64,000 bases of DNA from Maniola hyperantus (GCF_902806685.2 NC_048547.1:11419196-11483195), one strand, 5' to 3'; positions 42,655 through 51,577 are shown, counted from the first letter of the stretch. Numbers and translations: made by a program. Notes: generated by a model from the letters alone, not told the origin.

Positions 42655-42740
42655 GAGCAGGAAATGGTGCCATAGGCTCGCAGATAATAAAGGTCTTGCA
42701 AATAAACCTGGACAGAACGCGGGCCGCCCACGACCTGCTC
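42639..42740 (+). promoter_or_regulatory. Probable -1 ribosomal frameshift signal
   Basis: A AAA AAC at 42639-42645, in the correct phase of ORF1 (CCA AAA AAC), is the canonical X XXY YYZ slippery heptamer and lies six bases before the ORF1 stop (42652-42654). Nine bases downstream, GAGCAGG (42655-42661) can pair with CCTGCTC (42734-42740), with a GC-rich loop segment that may add pairs. The -1 frame is open straight into ORF2. Pairing over a 72-base loop is weak on its own. Confidence 0.65.
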
Positions 42741-45647
42741 GAAGTAACGGCAAAAGAATATGACATAGACTTAGCTATCGTGGCGGAGCCAAACAGGAAA
42801 ATTGTGCAGGTCCGTGAATGGGTCACAGATCATAGAGGAGATGCAACTGTAGTTATTTATAATAAACGCACGCAGGCTAAAATAGTGGCTCAAGGAAACG
42901 GGTTCATAGCGGTAGCAATTCCTGGGCTCACGATTTTTAGTTGCTACTTTTCGCCGAACCATAGTTTGGAAGACTTTGAGCGAGATCTGGACAAGCTTTT
43001 TGAAAGCATCGAGACGCAGCGTGGAGACATTCTGGTAGCTGGGGACTTCAATGCAGCTTCAAAAGTCTGGTCCAGCAAAACCGAGAATGCCAGAGGTCGT
43101 CTAATCATGGAGATGCTTGCGAGTAAGGACATGGTTATAGTCAATGAAGGATTCGCCCCAACGTTTCAAAGAGGCACAAAAAACTCCACCCCAGACATTA
43201 CATTTGCCAACGCATGTTTGTCACAGAGAGTTACTAAGTGGCAAGTCCTGGAGGAAGATAGCTTAAGTGGGCACCGATATATAAAGTTCAATATACTCCA
43301 ACATGAAAGGAAGCCACCAATCAAGACACAGGCAGGATGGAAAATACAGGAGCTCGAGCAGAAGGTCCTAGAAGATGTCCTCAAAGAAAGTGAGATTGGC
43401 TCTCCAGAAGAATTGGTGATGGAGACCACAAAAGCTTGCGATAGGGCGATGCCCAAAAAAGGAGTATACAGGAGAGCACCAGTGTATTGGTGGAATAAAT
43501 CAATTGCTGCGAAAAGAGCTCATTGCACAAGATGTCGCAGAGACTTCACACGTGAGAGAAGGAAAACGGGTAGGGAAAGCTCGATCAGAAATGAGAGCAA
43601 AGAAGGAGAAATACAGGAGCTAAGAGAGAAATATAATGCAGCGAAACTGGACCTGCAAATAGCTATCGTAACGGCAAAAGCAGAAAAATGGAAAGAGCTC
43701 TGTGATGAAGTGGATAAGGATACTTGGGGACTGGGATACAGGATTGTTACAAAAAAACTACGGCAAAGTCCGCCTAGCTTGGAAATGGACCTAATTAAAA
43801 CCGTGGTCAAAGCATTGTTCCCGTTCCATGTAGATTTCGGCAGGATCATGGGAGACGCCTCTCAGATACCAGAAATTACAGAAGAAGAGCTAAGGGCGGC
43901 GGCTGAAGGCCTTAAACTAAAAAAAGCGCCAGGTCCCGATCTTATTGGGCCAGAGGTGGTCAAAATGGCTGTGCAGGCTATACCGGAGAAAATAACAACA
44001 GTCTTAAACAATGCTTTTACATCTGGGACGTTTCCTGCAGCCTGGAAAAAGGCAAGCCTGGTCTTACTCAGGAAAGCAAATAAGCCAGCGGGAGACCCGG
44101 CCGGATATAGACCAGTCTGTTTGCTGGATAGCTATGGCAAACTTATGGAGAGACTCCTTCTTAACAGAATAGAGGAGCTTTTGCCAGACCACGGCGGTCT
44201 CTCTGACAATCAGTATGGTTTTAGGCAGGGCCGATCCACACTGATGGCTATAAAAAAAGTGGTCCAGACTGCCATGGTGGCAAGACAGGGCACGCTTAAA
44301 ACGAGAAAGCTCTGTGCTCTGATTTGTCTAGATGTGAGGAATGCTTTTAACTCTGCGTCCTGGCGAGAGATCCTTTTGGAAATGCGTAAGAGAGGCTTCC
44401 CAGGCTACATCCATAACCTGATAAGTAGCTACCTAAAAGACAGATCTATAAAAGTTAAAGACTGTAACGGCGTTGAAGACCTGATCAAAGTCAGCAGTGG
44501 AGTACCACAGGGATCAATACTGGGCCCAACTCTTTGGAACATCTTGTACGATGGCGTCTTCAAGCTGAAACAAGAGGAGGGCATCCAACTGGTGGGCTTT
44601 GCTGATGATTTGGCTCTCGTAGTGGTGGCAAAAACTGAGGCTTCCCTTATGATCCGGGCAAATAGGGCGCTCGAGCGAATAAGTAGCTGGATGCAAAGAA
44701 AGCAGTTGGCGCTTGCACCAGAAAAAACGGAGGCGATTGTATTCAGTGGAAGGCGGAGACTAGACCCTATAGGATTCAAAATTCAAGGTGCGATTGTAAC
44801 TCCGAAGGAACACGTGAAGTATCTGGGAGTATGGCTCGACAAAAGCCTCAACTTCAAGAAACACATTGAGGAGGTAGCTAGTAAAACCCAGAAGCTCACG
44901 GAAGGCCTGTACAGACTAATGCCAACAAAAGGAGGTCCTAGAGCTAGCAAGAGGAGGGTGCTGGCATCAGTGGCACACTCCGTTATTCTATACGGGGCAC
45001 CAATCTTTGAAGGGGCTATGAAAGTGGAACTTTACCGCAAAAAGCTGGAAGTTGTTCAAAGGCGATTGGCAATAGGCATCTGCGGAGCATATAGAACAGT
45101 TTCCACTGAAGCCGTTCTGGTAATAGCAGGGCTGGTTCCTATAGCCAAGCTAGCCAGGGAGCGGGCGAAGCTATTCGAAAGCAGGGAACAGACACCTGCA
45201 GAAGTTCGGGAGAATACCCTGACGGAGTGGGAAAGTGAATGGACAGGATTAGGAAAGGGGACCTGGACAAGGGAACTGGTTACAGACCTAAAAAAGTGGC
45301 ACAAGAGGAAGTATGGAGAGGTAGACCGGTGGCTAACGCAGGCACTCAGCGGTCACGGGGTGTTTAACACCTACCTCTTCGCAATTGGAAAAGCGCCGAG
45401 CGAAGACTGCTACTTCTGCGGAGAGGAAGACACCCCGAGACACGCAATCTTTGAATGTCCCGGTTGTGCCGACCTAAGGACAGAAGCGCTAGGATCGACC
45501 GACGCGGAGGGTGTGAACGCCCGTAACCTTATATCGCGGATGCTGTCGAGCGAAGATGCCTGGCAACGATATAGCAAAATGCTGAGGGCTATAATGATAA
45601 GAAGAGAGCAGAGGGAAAAAGAAGAAAAGAGGAAGATAGAAATTTAG
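42645..45647 (+). CDS. LINE ORF2: endonuclease and reverse transcriptase
   Basis: Open from 42645 in the -1 frame; no ATG lies between there and the endonuclease, so coordinates follow the frameshift model. Numbering from codon 42696: endonuclease 1-200 with E31 (AEPN), GDFNA at 116-120 and a terminal SGH at 191-193 where family members usually have SDH. Reverse transcriptase about 380-740: APGPDLIGPEV, QYGFRQGRST, motif A Asp546 (LICLDVRNAF), motif B GVPQGSILGP, motif C FADD 635-638, then KYLGVWLD. C-terminal C-X2-C-X7-H-X4-C at 905-921 (CYFCG...HAIFEC). Length (983, about 1,000 with the frameshift region) fits the R1 clade. The reaction is target-primed reverse transcription. The Gly in SGH may weaken nicking or be a family variant. 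Confidence 0.92.
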   Translation, partial: RGLGAGNGAIGSQIIKVLQINLDRTRAAHDLLEVTAKEYDIDLAIVAEPNRKIVQVREWVTDHRGDATVVIYNKRTQAKIVAQGNGFIAVAIPGLTIFSCYFSPNHSLEDFERDLDKLFESIETQRGDILVAGDFNAASKVWSSKTENARGRLIMEMLASKDMVIVNEGFAPTFQRGTKNSTPDITFANACLSQRVTKWQVLEEDSLSGHRYIKFNILQHERKPPIKTQAGWKIQELEQKVLEDVLKESEIGSPEELVMETTKACDRAMPKKGVYRRAPVYWWNKSIAAKRAHCTRCRRDFTRERRKTGRESSIRNESKEGEIQELREKYNAAKLDLQIAIVTAKAEKWKELCDEVDKDTWGLGYRIVTKKLRQSPPSLEMDLIKTVVKALFPFHVDFGRIMGDASQIPEITEEELRAAAEGLKLKKAPGPDLIGPEVVKMAVQAIPEKITTVLNNAFTSGTFPAAWKKASLVLLRKANKPAGDPAGYRPVCLLDSYGKLMERLLLNRIEELLPDHGGLSDNQYGFRQGRSTLMAIKKVVQTAMVARQGTLKTRKLCALICLDVRNAFNSASWREILLEMRKRGFPGYIHNLISSYLKDRSIKVKDCNGVEDLIKVSSGVPQGSILGPTLWNILYDGVFKLKQEEGIQLVGFADDLALVVVAKTEASLMIRANRALERISSWMQRKQLALAPEKTEAIVFSGRRRLDPIGFKIQGAIVTPKEHVKYLGVWLDKSLNFKKHIEEVASKTQKLTEGLYRLMPTKGGPRASKRRVLASVAHSVILYGAPIFEGAMKVELYRKKLEVVQRRLAIGICGAYRTVSTEAVLVIAGLVPIAKLARERAKLFESREQTPAEVRENTLTEWESEWTGLGKGTWTRELVTDLKKWHKRKYGEVDRWLTQALSGHGVFNTYLFAIGKAPSEDCYFCGEEDTPRHAIFECPGCADLRTEALGSTDAEGVNARNLISRMLSSEDAWQRYSKMLRAIMIRREQREKEEKRKIEI

Positions 45648-45779
45648 GAGGTCAGCACGAAGTAATGCTTACGCAGTTCCGTGCTCACCTTGGTAGGCAT
45701 GGGGAGGTTATTTTAGTCCGTGCGAGTCGGACACACCCTGCCAGCAGGCAGAAGTCCGTAGGGATTTTTTCCTCCCCCG

Positions 45780-45829
<50 letters not shown>
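45648..45829 (+). other. LINE 3' UTR and 50-A tail
   Basis: Short 3' UTR (TCCGTGCGAGTCGGACACAC, CAGGCAGAAGTCCGTAGGG) ending CCTCCCCCGA, then A at 45780-45829. Similar sequence, reverse complemented, is at 54588-54760. The tail has no interruptions, consistent with youth. Confidence 0.85.
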
Positions 45830-45830
<1 letters not shown>

Positions 45831-45843
45831 CACGTCCGCCTCC
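45830..45843 (+). repeat. Target-site duplication, right copy
   Basis: GCACGTCCGCCTCC, identical to 40731-40744. Confidence 0.9.
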
Positions 45844-46105
45844 TATTCGGGAGATCGGGAGTCCAATCCCGGGCACGCACTTCTAACTTTCGGAGTTATG
45901 TTCGTTTAAAAAAAAACACACGCTTTAATGGTGAAGGAAAACATTGTGAGGAAACCTGCATGCCTTAGGAGTTCTCCATCTCAAAGTTGTGTGAAATCTG
46001 CCAATCTGCACTTGGCGAGCGTGGTGAACCCTTCTCATACTAAGAGGAGACCCGTGCTCGATAGTGAGCCGGCGATGGTTGATCACGATGAATATTATAA
46101 GCATA

Positions 46106-46315
46106 CTAGTTGATGCCCGCGATTTCGTACGCGTGGTTTTTAAAAATCCCGTGGGTACTCTTTGATTTCCCGGGATAAAAATAGCCTATGTCACTCTCCA
46201 GGTTTTTAACTATACCCATGCAAAAAATCACGCCGAACTGTTGCTCCGTTGCGACGTGACTGAAGGACAAACCAACAAACAAACACACTTTCCAACAAAT
46301 TAATAATATGGGTAG
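46106..46315 (+). mobile_element. Rep-C copy, near complete
   Basis: ACTAGTTGATGCCCGCGATT, TTTGATTTCCCGGGATAAAA, TATGTCACTCTCCAGGTTTT, ACTATACCCATGCAAAAAAT, AACAAACAAACACAC, then AATTAATAATATGGGTAGG. Best model of Rep-C here. Confidence 0.75.
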
Positions 46316-46959
46316 GTTGGTCGAGTTGTTATTCTAAGGGGTAGGTACTGATTATACTGTCTGTAAGGCAAGTGGGTAATGCTGTTTTTGCATGGAGAAA
46401 CCATTGCAAAAGGTGCGAGAAAGCGTTGTCATCGCAATGGGTATGCTTGGACTGAAGGCGAATGTCGTTTGGTGAACATGTGCAGCGGAGTTGTCAAGAC
46501 CTCTTGTCGAAATGGGGCATGGGCTCATCTCAAACACACTTGAGTGTTGAGAGGCGATGGACACATGGCTGGGGAACGCGAGGGAGCAGCGTTATGATTA
46601 CTTTCTCAGTACTCATCGATTGGCACAGAGTTGCTATAAAACTAGAGTAGCAATTCCCCTAAATTCTACCTGTTGACTCTACCTCAGAGTCAGCGGTCGG
46701 TAACCTTTTAGTCAACAGGTGGCAAAATGAAATAAAAGCGGGTCGCACTTGTTTTGCGATGTTAAATATTGACATACTCAAATACACAAACATTTCCTTC
46801 ACATTTTCACATCGTCAGTAAATAATCAGTAATCTTCAAACTTTATCAATAAAATCTATATTATGTACTTAATTAAATAAAAATAATCACCGAAACGCGC
46901 ATAACTTTCGAAGGACTGCACCAAATTGGCTAATTCTTTTTCCCCAGGAATTGCCAGGA

Positions 46960-47045
46960 CAAGGTTCGCATGATTTTTTTTTTGGAAAATACACGTGACA
47001 ATACAGTTCTCGCAGGACGCAGACGAAGTCAAGGACAACAGCTAG
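46960..47045 (-). repeat. Rep-C-like fragment
   Basis: GACGCAGACGAAGTCAAGGA, CAACAGCTAGTT. Diverged. Confidence 0.35.
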
Positions 47046-47109
47046 TTAAAAATAATTAGTGCTGCCAATAACATTATGATACTTAAGTAATCGCTGAGCA
47101 AACTTTTTC

Positions 47110-47275
47110 ACATAACTCCGAAAAGTCAGGGGTGCGTGCCCGGGATCGAATCACCATAATGTACTCAAAGTTACGTGAGGTCTGCCAATCCGCACCCGCC
47201 CAGCGTGGTGGACTATGGCCAAACCCTTCTTATTTTGAGAGGAGACCCGTGCTAAGGAGTGGGCTGGCGATGAAA
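47110..47275. mobile_element. Inverted SINE-1 chimera
   Basis: 47110-47151 is minus-strand SINE-1 (ACTCCGAAAAGTCAGG, GTGCGTGCCCGGGATCGAAT); 47152-47275 is plus-strand body (CATAATGTACTCAAAG, TCTGCCAATCCGCACCCGCC, GAGAGGAGACCCGTGCT). Two orientations joined without spacer. Confidence 0.65.
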
Positions 47276-47716
47276 CGTTATCAATTTGTCATTTGTTGGC
47301 AAGCCATCATAAAAATAGGATCCATTGATTTCATTATAATTAGATTCATATTTTGAGATTATTGACACTAAGATTGAATTTGATACTTATTTATTATATA
47401 AATTACTCAGTTATCGGTACGTTATCAAGTATCAATATCTCATGAAAAGGTGATGATGGTGAACACGATACCAGTCGGCAGCCACCGAGAAATACGATAT
47501 CCTCGAAATTAAAATAATTCCGAATGATAAGGATCTTTATTTACGAAACAGACCGCGGGTTGCCGACCGCTGCTCCTCCATACAAGTCATGACTTTTGTG
47601 GAAGGAATCCACAGTCCACACTGCCAATTTATCCCGACAGGTGGCACATAAGCGGATCGGCCATAGAGGTAGTATCATGATAGGTTCCATTATCCAAAGA
47701 ATTTTCTAAGTACATA

Positions 47717-47893
47717 TAAGTCCCGCAAATTGTTAATGCGCGTTGCCGCCATTTTAGTGACGTCAACACTAGACTGAAGTTTCGAGCTGATGGTATATTT
47801 TTACTTAAATATACGTCAAATGACGTCAAAATGACGTCATTTCGATGCTAATGAGACATGGTTCCAGGGCAATTGCAATTTGAGGGACTATGT
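47717..47893 (+). mobile_element. F-family MITE, copy 2
   Basis: ATAAGTCCCGCAAATTGTTA, AGTGACGTCAACACTAGACT, GACGTCAAAATGACGTCATT, TTGCAATTTGAGGGACTATG. The core is extended by TAAATATACGTCAAA. Confidence 0.8.
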
Positions 47894-48105
47894 CTAAGTA
47901 AGAAACCATGAATAATGACAGCTTGCATTGGCCGGACCTCTTGTGGCGCCCTTTGAGAGTTTTGCCTCTGGGTCCCCATTGGCTTGGTGCTGTCGGCACG
48001 TGTCTTTGTCGTGGTTTTACAAAACATCATGGTAGGTATATTTTTTTCGTTAAAACCGATATTGTTGAAATTGCAAGCAATTGTGCATTGTAAGGTCTGC
48101 ATCTC

Positions 48106-48141
48106 TTGAGGGTGCTCCGGTGTCGGGGCGAAACGTGCGTC
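48106..48141 (+). ncRNA. Decayed hammerhead-ribozyme-like fold
   Basis: TTGAGGG aligns with the hammerhead core CUGANGA (two changes: C3 to T at 48106, A9 to G at 48112). Stem II GCTCCG/CGGGGC (48114-48119 with 48124-48129, loop GTGT), then GAAA, a minimal stem III (C-GTGC-G) and GTC ending at 48141 as the cleavage site. Stem I pairs over only three bases (CTC/GAG). Probably inactive. Confidence 0.35.
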
Positions 48142-48232
48142 GAGTGTGTTTTGGGATTTGTGTGGTGCTGCGTGGTGGTGGTGAGTATTGCTTGCCGAGT
48201 GGCTGCTTTTCCTGCATAGTTAGCAGTGGGAG

Positions 48233-48260
48233 CACACGAGTAGATATATCTACTCGTGTG
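48233..48260. repeat. Perfect 28-base palindrome
   Basis: CACACGAGTAGATA and its exact reverse complement, no spacer. An imperfect relative (CACGAGTGATATCTACTCAT) is at 54283-54303. Confidence 0.85.
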
Positions 48261-48424
48261 GTAGGAGGGCGGGCCGTGCATTTCGCATGCTGTATGTTGT
48301 ATCATACAGATTCGACCTGTTTCAACGGATTACAGCAAATTAAGCTTTTGGTTCATTGTATAAAATGGATGGACCATGAAAACAGACAGAAAGACATAGT
48401 TTGGTAGAACTGGAAATTACACTT

Positions 48425-48510
48425 TTGGCGGCCTTTAGTAACCTCGCGCACTACGCGAGCGGCGAGCATGACTACGGCCAGTAGCCGTGGCGGCGTAGTG
48501 CGTGAGGTCC
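48425..48510. repeat. Inverted repeat
   Basis: ACCTCGCGCACTACGC at 48431-48446 and GCGTAGTGCGTGAGGT at 48493-48508, one mismatch in 16. Possibly the ends of a short element. Confidence 0.5.
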
Positions 48511-48716
48511 CTTACCTAGCACGCTGCATAGCGATTGATTTGCAAAGCGTCCTAAACACAATACACAAACTACCGGAGTATTGTGTGGACGGCGGAGGCA
48601 TGCACTATTCACAAATTAATGTGTATTGTCAAATTGTGCCGCGAGTGCCAAGTCAGAGGTCAGCTGATTCGAATACGTTACTTTACAATCATTAGCTTAG
48701 CTATAAGTACAACGCA

Positions 48717-48858
48717 TGTACAACCCGTCAGAAATATTTTCGCACCTCGCTAGAATGCGCTTCCCCGCCATTTTCGCCTATCCAGTACCGGTGCCAACGC
48801 AAGTGCGTTGCATGACGTCACTAAGCTAGCTTCGCAGATATTTCCGACGGGTTGTACA
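48717..48858. mobile_element. Q-family inverted-repeat element
   Basis: TGTACAACCCGTCAGAAATA and TATTTCCGACGGGTTGTACA; interior CCGCCATTTTCGCC, GCGTTGCATGACGTCAC. Single copy here. Confidence 0.75.
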
Positions 48859-49019
48859 ACGTTACTATTACAGCCTATGCAGACGAGGGACTGATGTCTG
48901 CGGATAACAAAAATGAGAATTTATAATAGAGCAAGATTCCAATGCCGCCAGACCTTCCTTATTTTCTGAGAAATAAAATGTGTGGGATAGAGTAAGTAGT
49001 TTTAATGTGTAGTCTGTAC

Positions 49020-49086
49020 TACGTGGGAGAAAGCCATGTACATCGACTTTTATAAGGAGATAGCGGATTTGTAGAGCATTATCTCT
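49020..49086. mobile_element. K-family half element
   Basis: AGAAAGCCATGTACATCGAC, GCGGATTTGTAGAGCATTAT. Ends exactly where a SINE-1 body begins. Confidence 0.5.
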
Positions 49087-49296
49087 GTTGTTGAGAAGTA
49101 ATTAAATATCACTTGCTTTAGCGGTGAAGGAAAACATCGTGAGGAAACCTGCATTTCTGAGCGTTCTGCAAAATGTTCTTAAAGGTGTGTGACGTCTACC
49201 AATCCGCACATGGCCAGCGTGGTAGACTATGGCCAAAACCCTTCTCACTCTGAGAGGAGACCCGTGCTCTGTAGTGAGCCGGAGATGGGTTATAAC
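49087..49296 (+). mobile_element. SINE-1, headless
   Basis: AATTAAATATCACTTGCTTT, GAAAACATCGTGAGGAAACC, AGACCCGTGCTCTGTAGTGA, GGAGATGGGTT. Followed by two palindromes. Confidence 0.75.
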
Positions 49297-49355
49297 CCAT
49301 CCCCGGCTGGCGGCTGGCGTATTTTGCACCCGTATACGGATGCAAAATACGCCAG
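49285..49355. repeat. Two adjacent perfect palindromes
   Basis: ATGGGTTATAACCCAT (49285-49300) and a 42-base perfect palindrome (49314-49355) with arms CTGGCGTATTTTGCACCCGTA. Both can form cruciforms; the longer has no loop bases. The first is at the SINE-1 GATGGGTT site. Confidence 0.85.
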
Positions 49356-49789
49356 TAACATAGTCGAAACGGACATCTGGATTCATGAATATTAAAAATA
49401 AGTATAATGCATAAACATAAACTGTAATAATGCTTACCCTCGGTGTTTGGAAAGTAGCCTTCGAAGTCAATGATTAGGTAGTAGATCTGGAAAAAAAAAT
49501 TACACTAAGATCGAATACGACAAAAATAGCCATGTGACTCTACAGCTAAAATATTTTTGGATTAAATAAATGAAAAAAATGGTACACCTATAGAATATCA
49601 AACGAAATATGGACGAGACGACGCGACGTGTGCGATAAACTCTCTAAAACGGAAACAAAATAAAGGTTTTTGGGTTAAACAAACTGCGAACTGTGTCACC
49701 GAGTATATCGCACGTTGCGCCCGCGCAGTGCGCACCTGTCGCTGATACAGTTTGTTTGTAGAGCAATGTGCATGCAGATAGTAGAGAGT

Positions 49790-49940
49790 TACGGATCCGT
49801 ATAAATACGAACCAAATCAGTGCATACGCTTGTGCCTAGTAGTAGTATAGTATAGTACTCTTTACGCAGCGCAGTAGGTACGCACTAATCCGAATTCGTA
49901 TAAATAGGAACCAAATCAGTGCACAAGCGTACGTAAATTT
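49790..49940 (+). repeat. Direct repeat, 33 bp, about 100 bp apart
   Basis: CCGTATAAATACGAACCAAA (49798) and TCGTATAAATAGGAACCAAA (49900), each followed by TCAGTGCA and then CATACGCTTGTG or CAAGCGTACG, so the outer parts also pair as inverted repeats. TATAAATA is promoter-like but nothing supports a gene. Confidence 0.55.
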
Positions 49941-49970
49941 TGTATGACGGCCACTGCGAATCGAATTTAA

Positions 49971-50290
49971 AAACCGGCCAAGTGCGAGTCAGACTCGCGC
50001 AACGAGGGTTCCGTACTACAGTCGTATTTTTTCGACATTTTGCACGATAATTCAAAAACTATGGTGCATTAAAAAAAATTTTGTGTAATGTAACCACAAA
50101 TTCACGGTTTTCAGATTTTTCCCCGAATGTCAGCTATAAGAGCTACCTACCTGCCAAATTTCATTATTCTAGGTCAACGGGAAGTACCCTGTAGGTTTCT
50201 TGACAGACCGACCGACAGACAGACAGACAGACAGACAACAAAGTGATCCTATAAGGGTTCCGTTTTTTCTTTTGAGGTACCCTAAAAACG
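49971..50290 (+). mobile_element. Rep-D copy with internal deletion
   Basis: ACCGGCCAAGTGCGAGTCAG, CACGGTTTTCAGATTTTTCC, ACAGACAGACAGACAGACAA, GAGGTACCCTAAAAACG. The TATGATACCCCACTTG part is missing. Confidence 0.75.
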
Positions 50291-51577
50291 AATATGAATC
50301 AAATACGAATGATTACATTTGCCGATATTCGATATGCTGCGTTATATCGTATTTTCACCTTGCATCGTGTTTGCGAGCCCTAGACCTATACCTATACAAC
50401 CTGATTACAATTTTTTTGAATTTCACTCTAAATATTAACTAAATAGATGAAATAGACATATCGGTAAATATTATCATAATGTTGTTTCCTATCCTGGCAA
50501 TCGAAGTGAAAAGCAGAGTGTATAACTCGGTCATAAAACCCATTTTTTGACTTAAATATCTGCCCTCGCCTTCGGCTCGGGTAGATAAACGTCTCGGATA
50601 AAATGGCTTGTTTTATGCCCTTGTTGTACAATCTACTATTATTAGATAGCCTTTAACGAGATAGTTCATGCATAAAATACGAGCGTATTTTGCAAGAAAC
50701 AAAGATTTTAGTTTTGCGAGCAATATCGATTCGACCTTGACATCAAATTTTCGTTGCATCTTATTTCATTTGAAGCCGGTTTATAAGTTTACAGCGAAGG
50801 TGTTAACCTAGTTCATACAAACCGTAATAAGCCGTCACACTTTATGCTTATTTACCTAAAATTCTCGATTTATTGAATTCGTGCAGCGTGACCTAAATTC
50901 ACGCGGACGAAATCACGGGGATCACCTAGTTTTCTTATATATTTTGTAAAGTACCTAGGTAGTAGGTACCTACTTGATTAAAAATTATAAAAACTCAGCT
51001 CTATTAGTGCTTTAGCTCGTAATACGGTAATACCCAACTTTTAAATCCCTGCACATAGATAATTTTCGGTTCATAAAGCAAGAACAAAGACCGCCTTCGC
51101 TAACCTAAAAGTTTTATTAAGACAATCTATGTGAATGAAATAGCCGATAAAATAGGGTATTTGATAGAGATAAATGGCGGAGATTCATAACGTCGCTTTA
51201 GGTTAAGTCTGAGATATATTAGCCCTGTCCCGAAGGATAATCCTACCGCTTATCAATTTCATTTAGAGTCAATTCGCGAGTTCACAATCTTCTAATCTTA
51301 ATTAACTAGTCTGACAACTTCAAAATTTCATGAGCATACCTATTTCAAAAAAAGGGGATTTTTTTGCAGCTATCCATCATCCACGCACCTCTAACTTATT
51401 ATACCTACTTTAAGTTATGGACGTTTAAAAGCAATTACCTAGGTAGGTACCTAAATACCTACCAGTTGCAAGAAAAAGATTGTAATCAAAGTCAAATATT
51501 GTATTTAAAATAAATTTCACTTAACTAGGTAAGTAGGTAATAAATTACACTGTTTAATGGTCAGTTGTTGGATTTGT
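50291..51577. other. Mostly unassigned
   Basis: A 45-base Rep-C scrap (CACGCGGACGAAATCACGGG, CACCTAGT) at 50887-50932 and a dense TAGGTACCTA patch at 51430-51470. Nothing else recognised. Confidence 0.4.

Larger units (their letters stand above)
40745..45829 (+). mobile_element. Full-length R1-clade non-LTR retrotransposon
   Basis: About 5.1 kb: 5' UTR of about 248 bases, ORF1, ORF2 in the -1 frame relative to ORF1, 3' UTR of about 130 bases, and 50 A. Flanked by a perfect 14-bp duplication. The family copies itself by nicking target DNA with its endonuclease and priming reverse transcription there. Both frames are uninterrupted, the tail is long and pure and the duplication is exact, so the insertion is recent and the copy may be competent. 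R1 clade is inferred from the CCHC trio in ORF1, the apurinic-type endonuclease, the RT motifs and a C-terminal CCHC. Many R1-clade members are site specific; this one lies in a tRNA-derived SINE head. Confidence 0.9.
40707..46095 (+). mobile_element. SINE-1 copy split by the R1-clade LINE
   Basis: Head start GAGCCGTGATAGCCTAGTGG at 40707-40744; the rest of the head and body (TATTCGGGAGATCGGGAGTC, GGGCACGCACTTCTAACTTT, GGTGAAGGAAAACATTGTGA, TAGTGAGCCGGCGATGG) at 45830-46095. Removing 40745-45843 restores one continuous SINE, so the LINE insertion is the later event. Confidence 0.85.
46691..47572. mobile_element. Possible hAT-like element, about 880 bp
   Basis: CAGCGGTCGGTAACC at 46691 and GGTTGCCGACCGCTG ending at 47572 are inverted ends of the CAG-GGTCGGCAACC type common in hAT elements. 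No matching 8-bp flanks (CTCAGAGT versus CTCCTCCA), so the ends may belong to different copies. The interior has rearranged SINE-1 pieces. Confidence 0.4.
47908..48300 (+). mobile_element. Retroelement end with hammerhead-like motif
   Basis: Contains GGTCCCCATTGGCTTGGTGC, GGTGCTCCGGTGTCGGGGCG, AAACGTGCGTCGAGTGTG, TTGCTTGCCGAGTGGCTGCT and a perfect 28-base palindrome at 48233-48260. The organisation is reminiscent of Penelope-like element termini, which carry hammerhead ribozymes; the assignment is tentative as no RT frame is present. Confidence 0.4.

Noticed and set aside
42664..42666. ATG just after the ORF1 stop as the ORF2 start
   Set aside because: It is in the ORF1 frame and meets a stop three codons later (ATG GTG CCA TAG).
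45685..45886. Open frames over the poly(A) tract (poly-Lys or poly-Phe)
   Set aside because: They are read-through of the 50-A tail of the LINE.
46691..47572. Confirmed hAT element
   Set aside because: Good inverted ends but the 8-bp flanks do not match, so it stays a candidate.
49798..49830. TATA promoter (TATAAATA with a downstream TCAGT)
   Set aside because: Spacing to the initiator-like word is under 20 bases and no exon follows; treated as a direct repeat.
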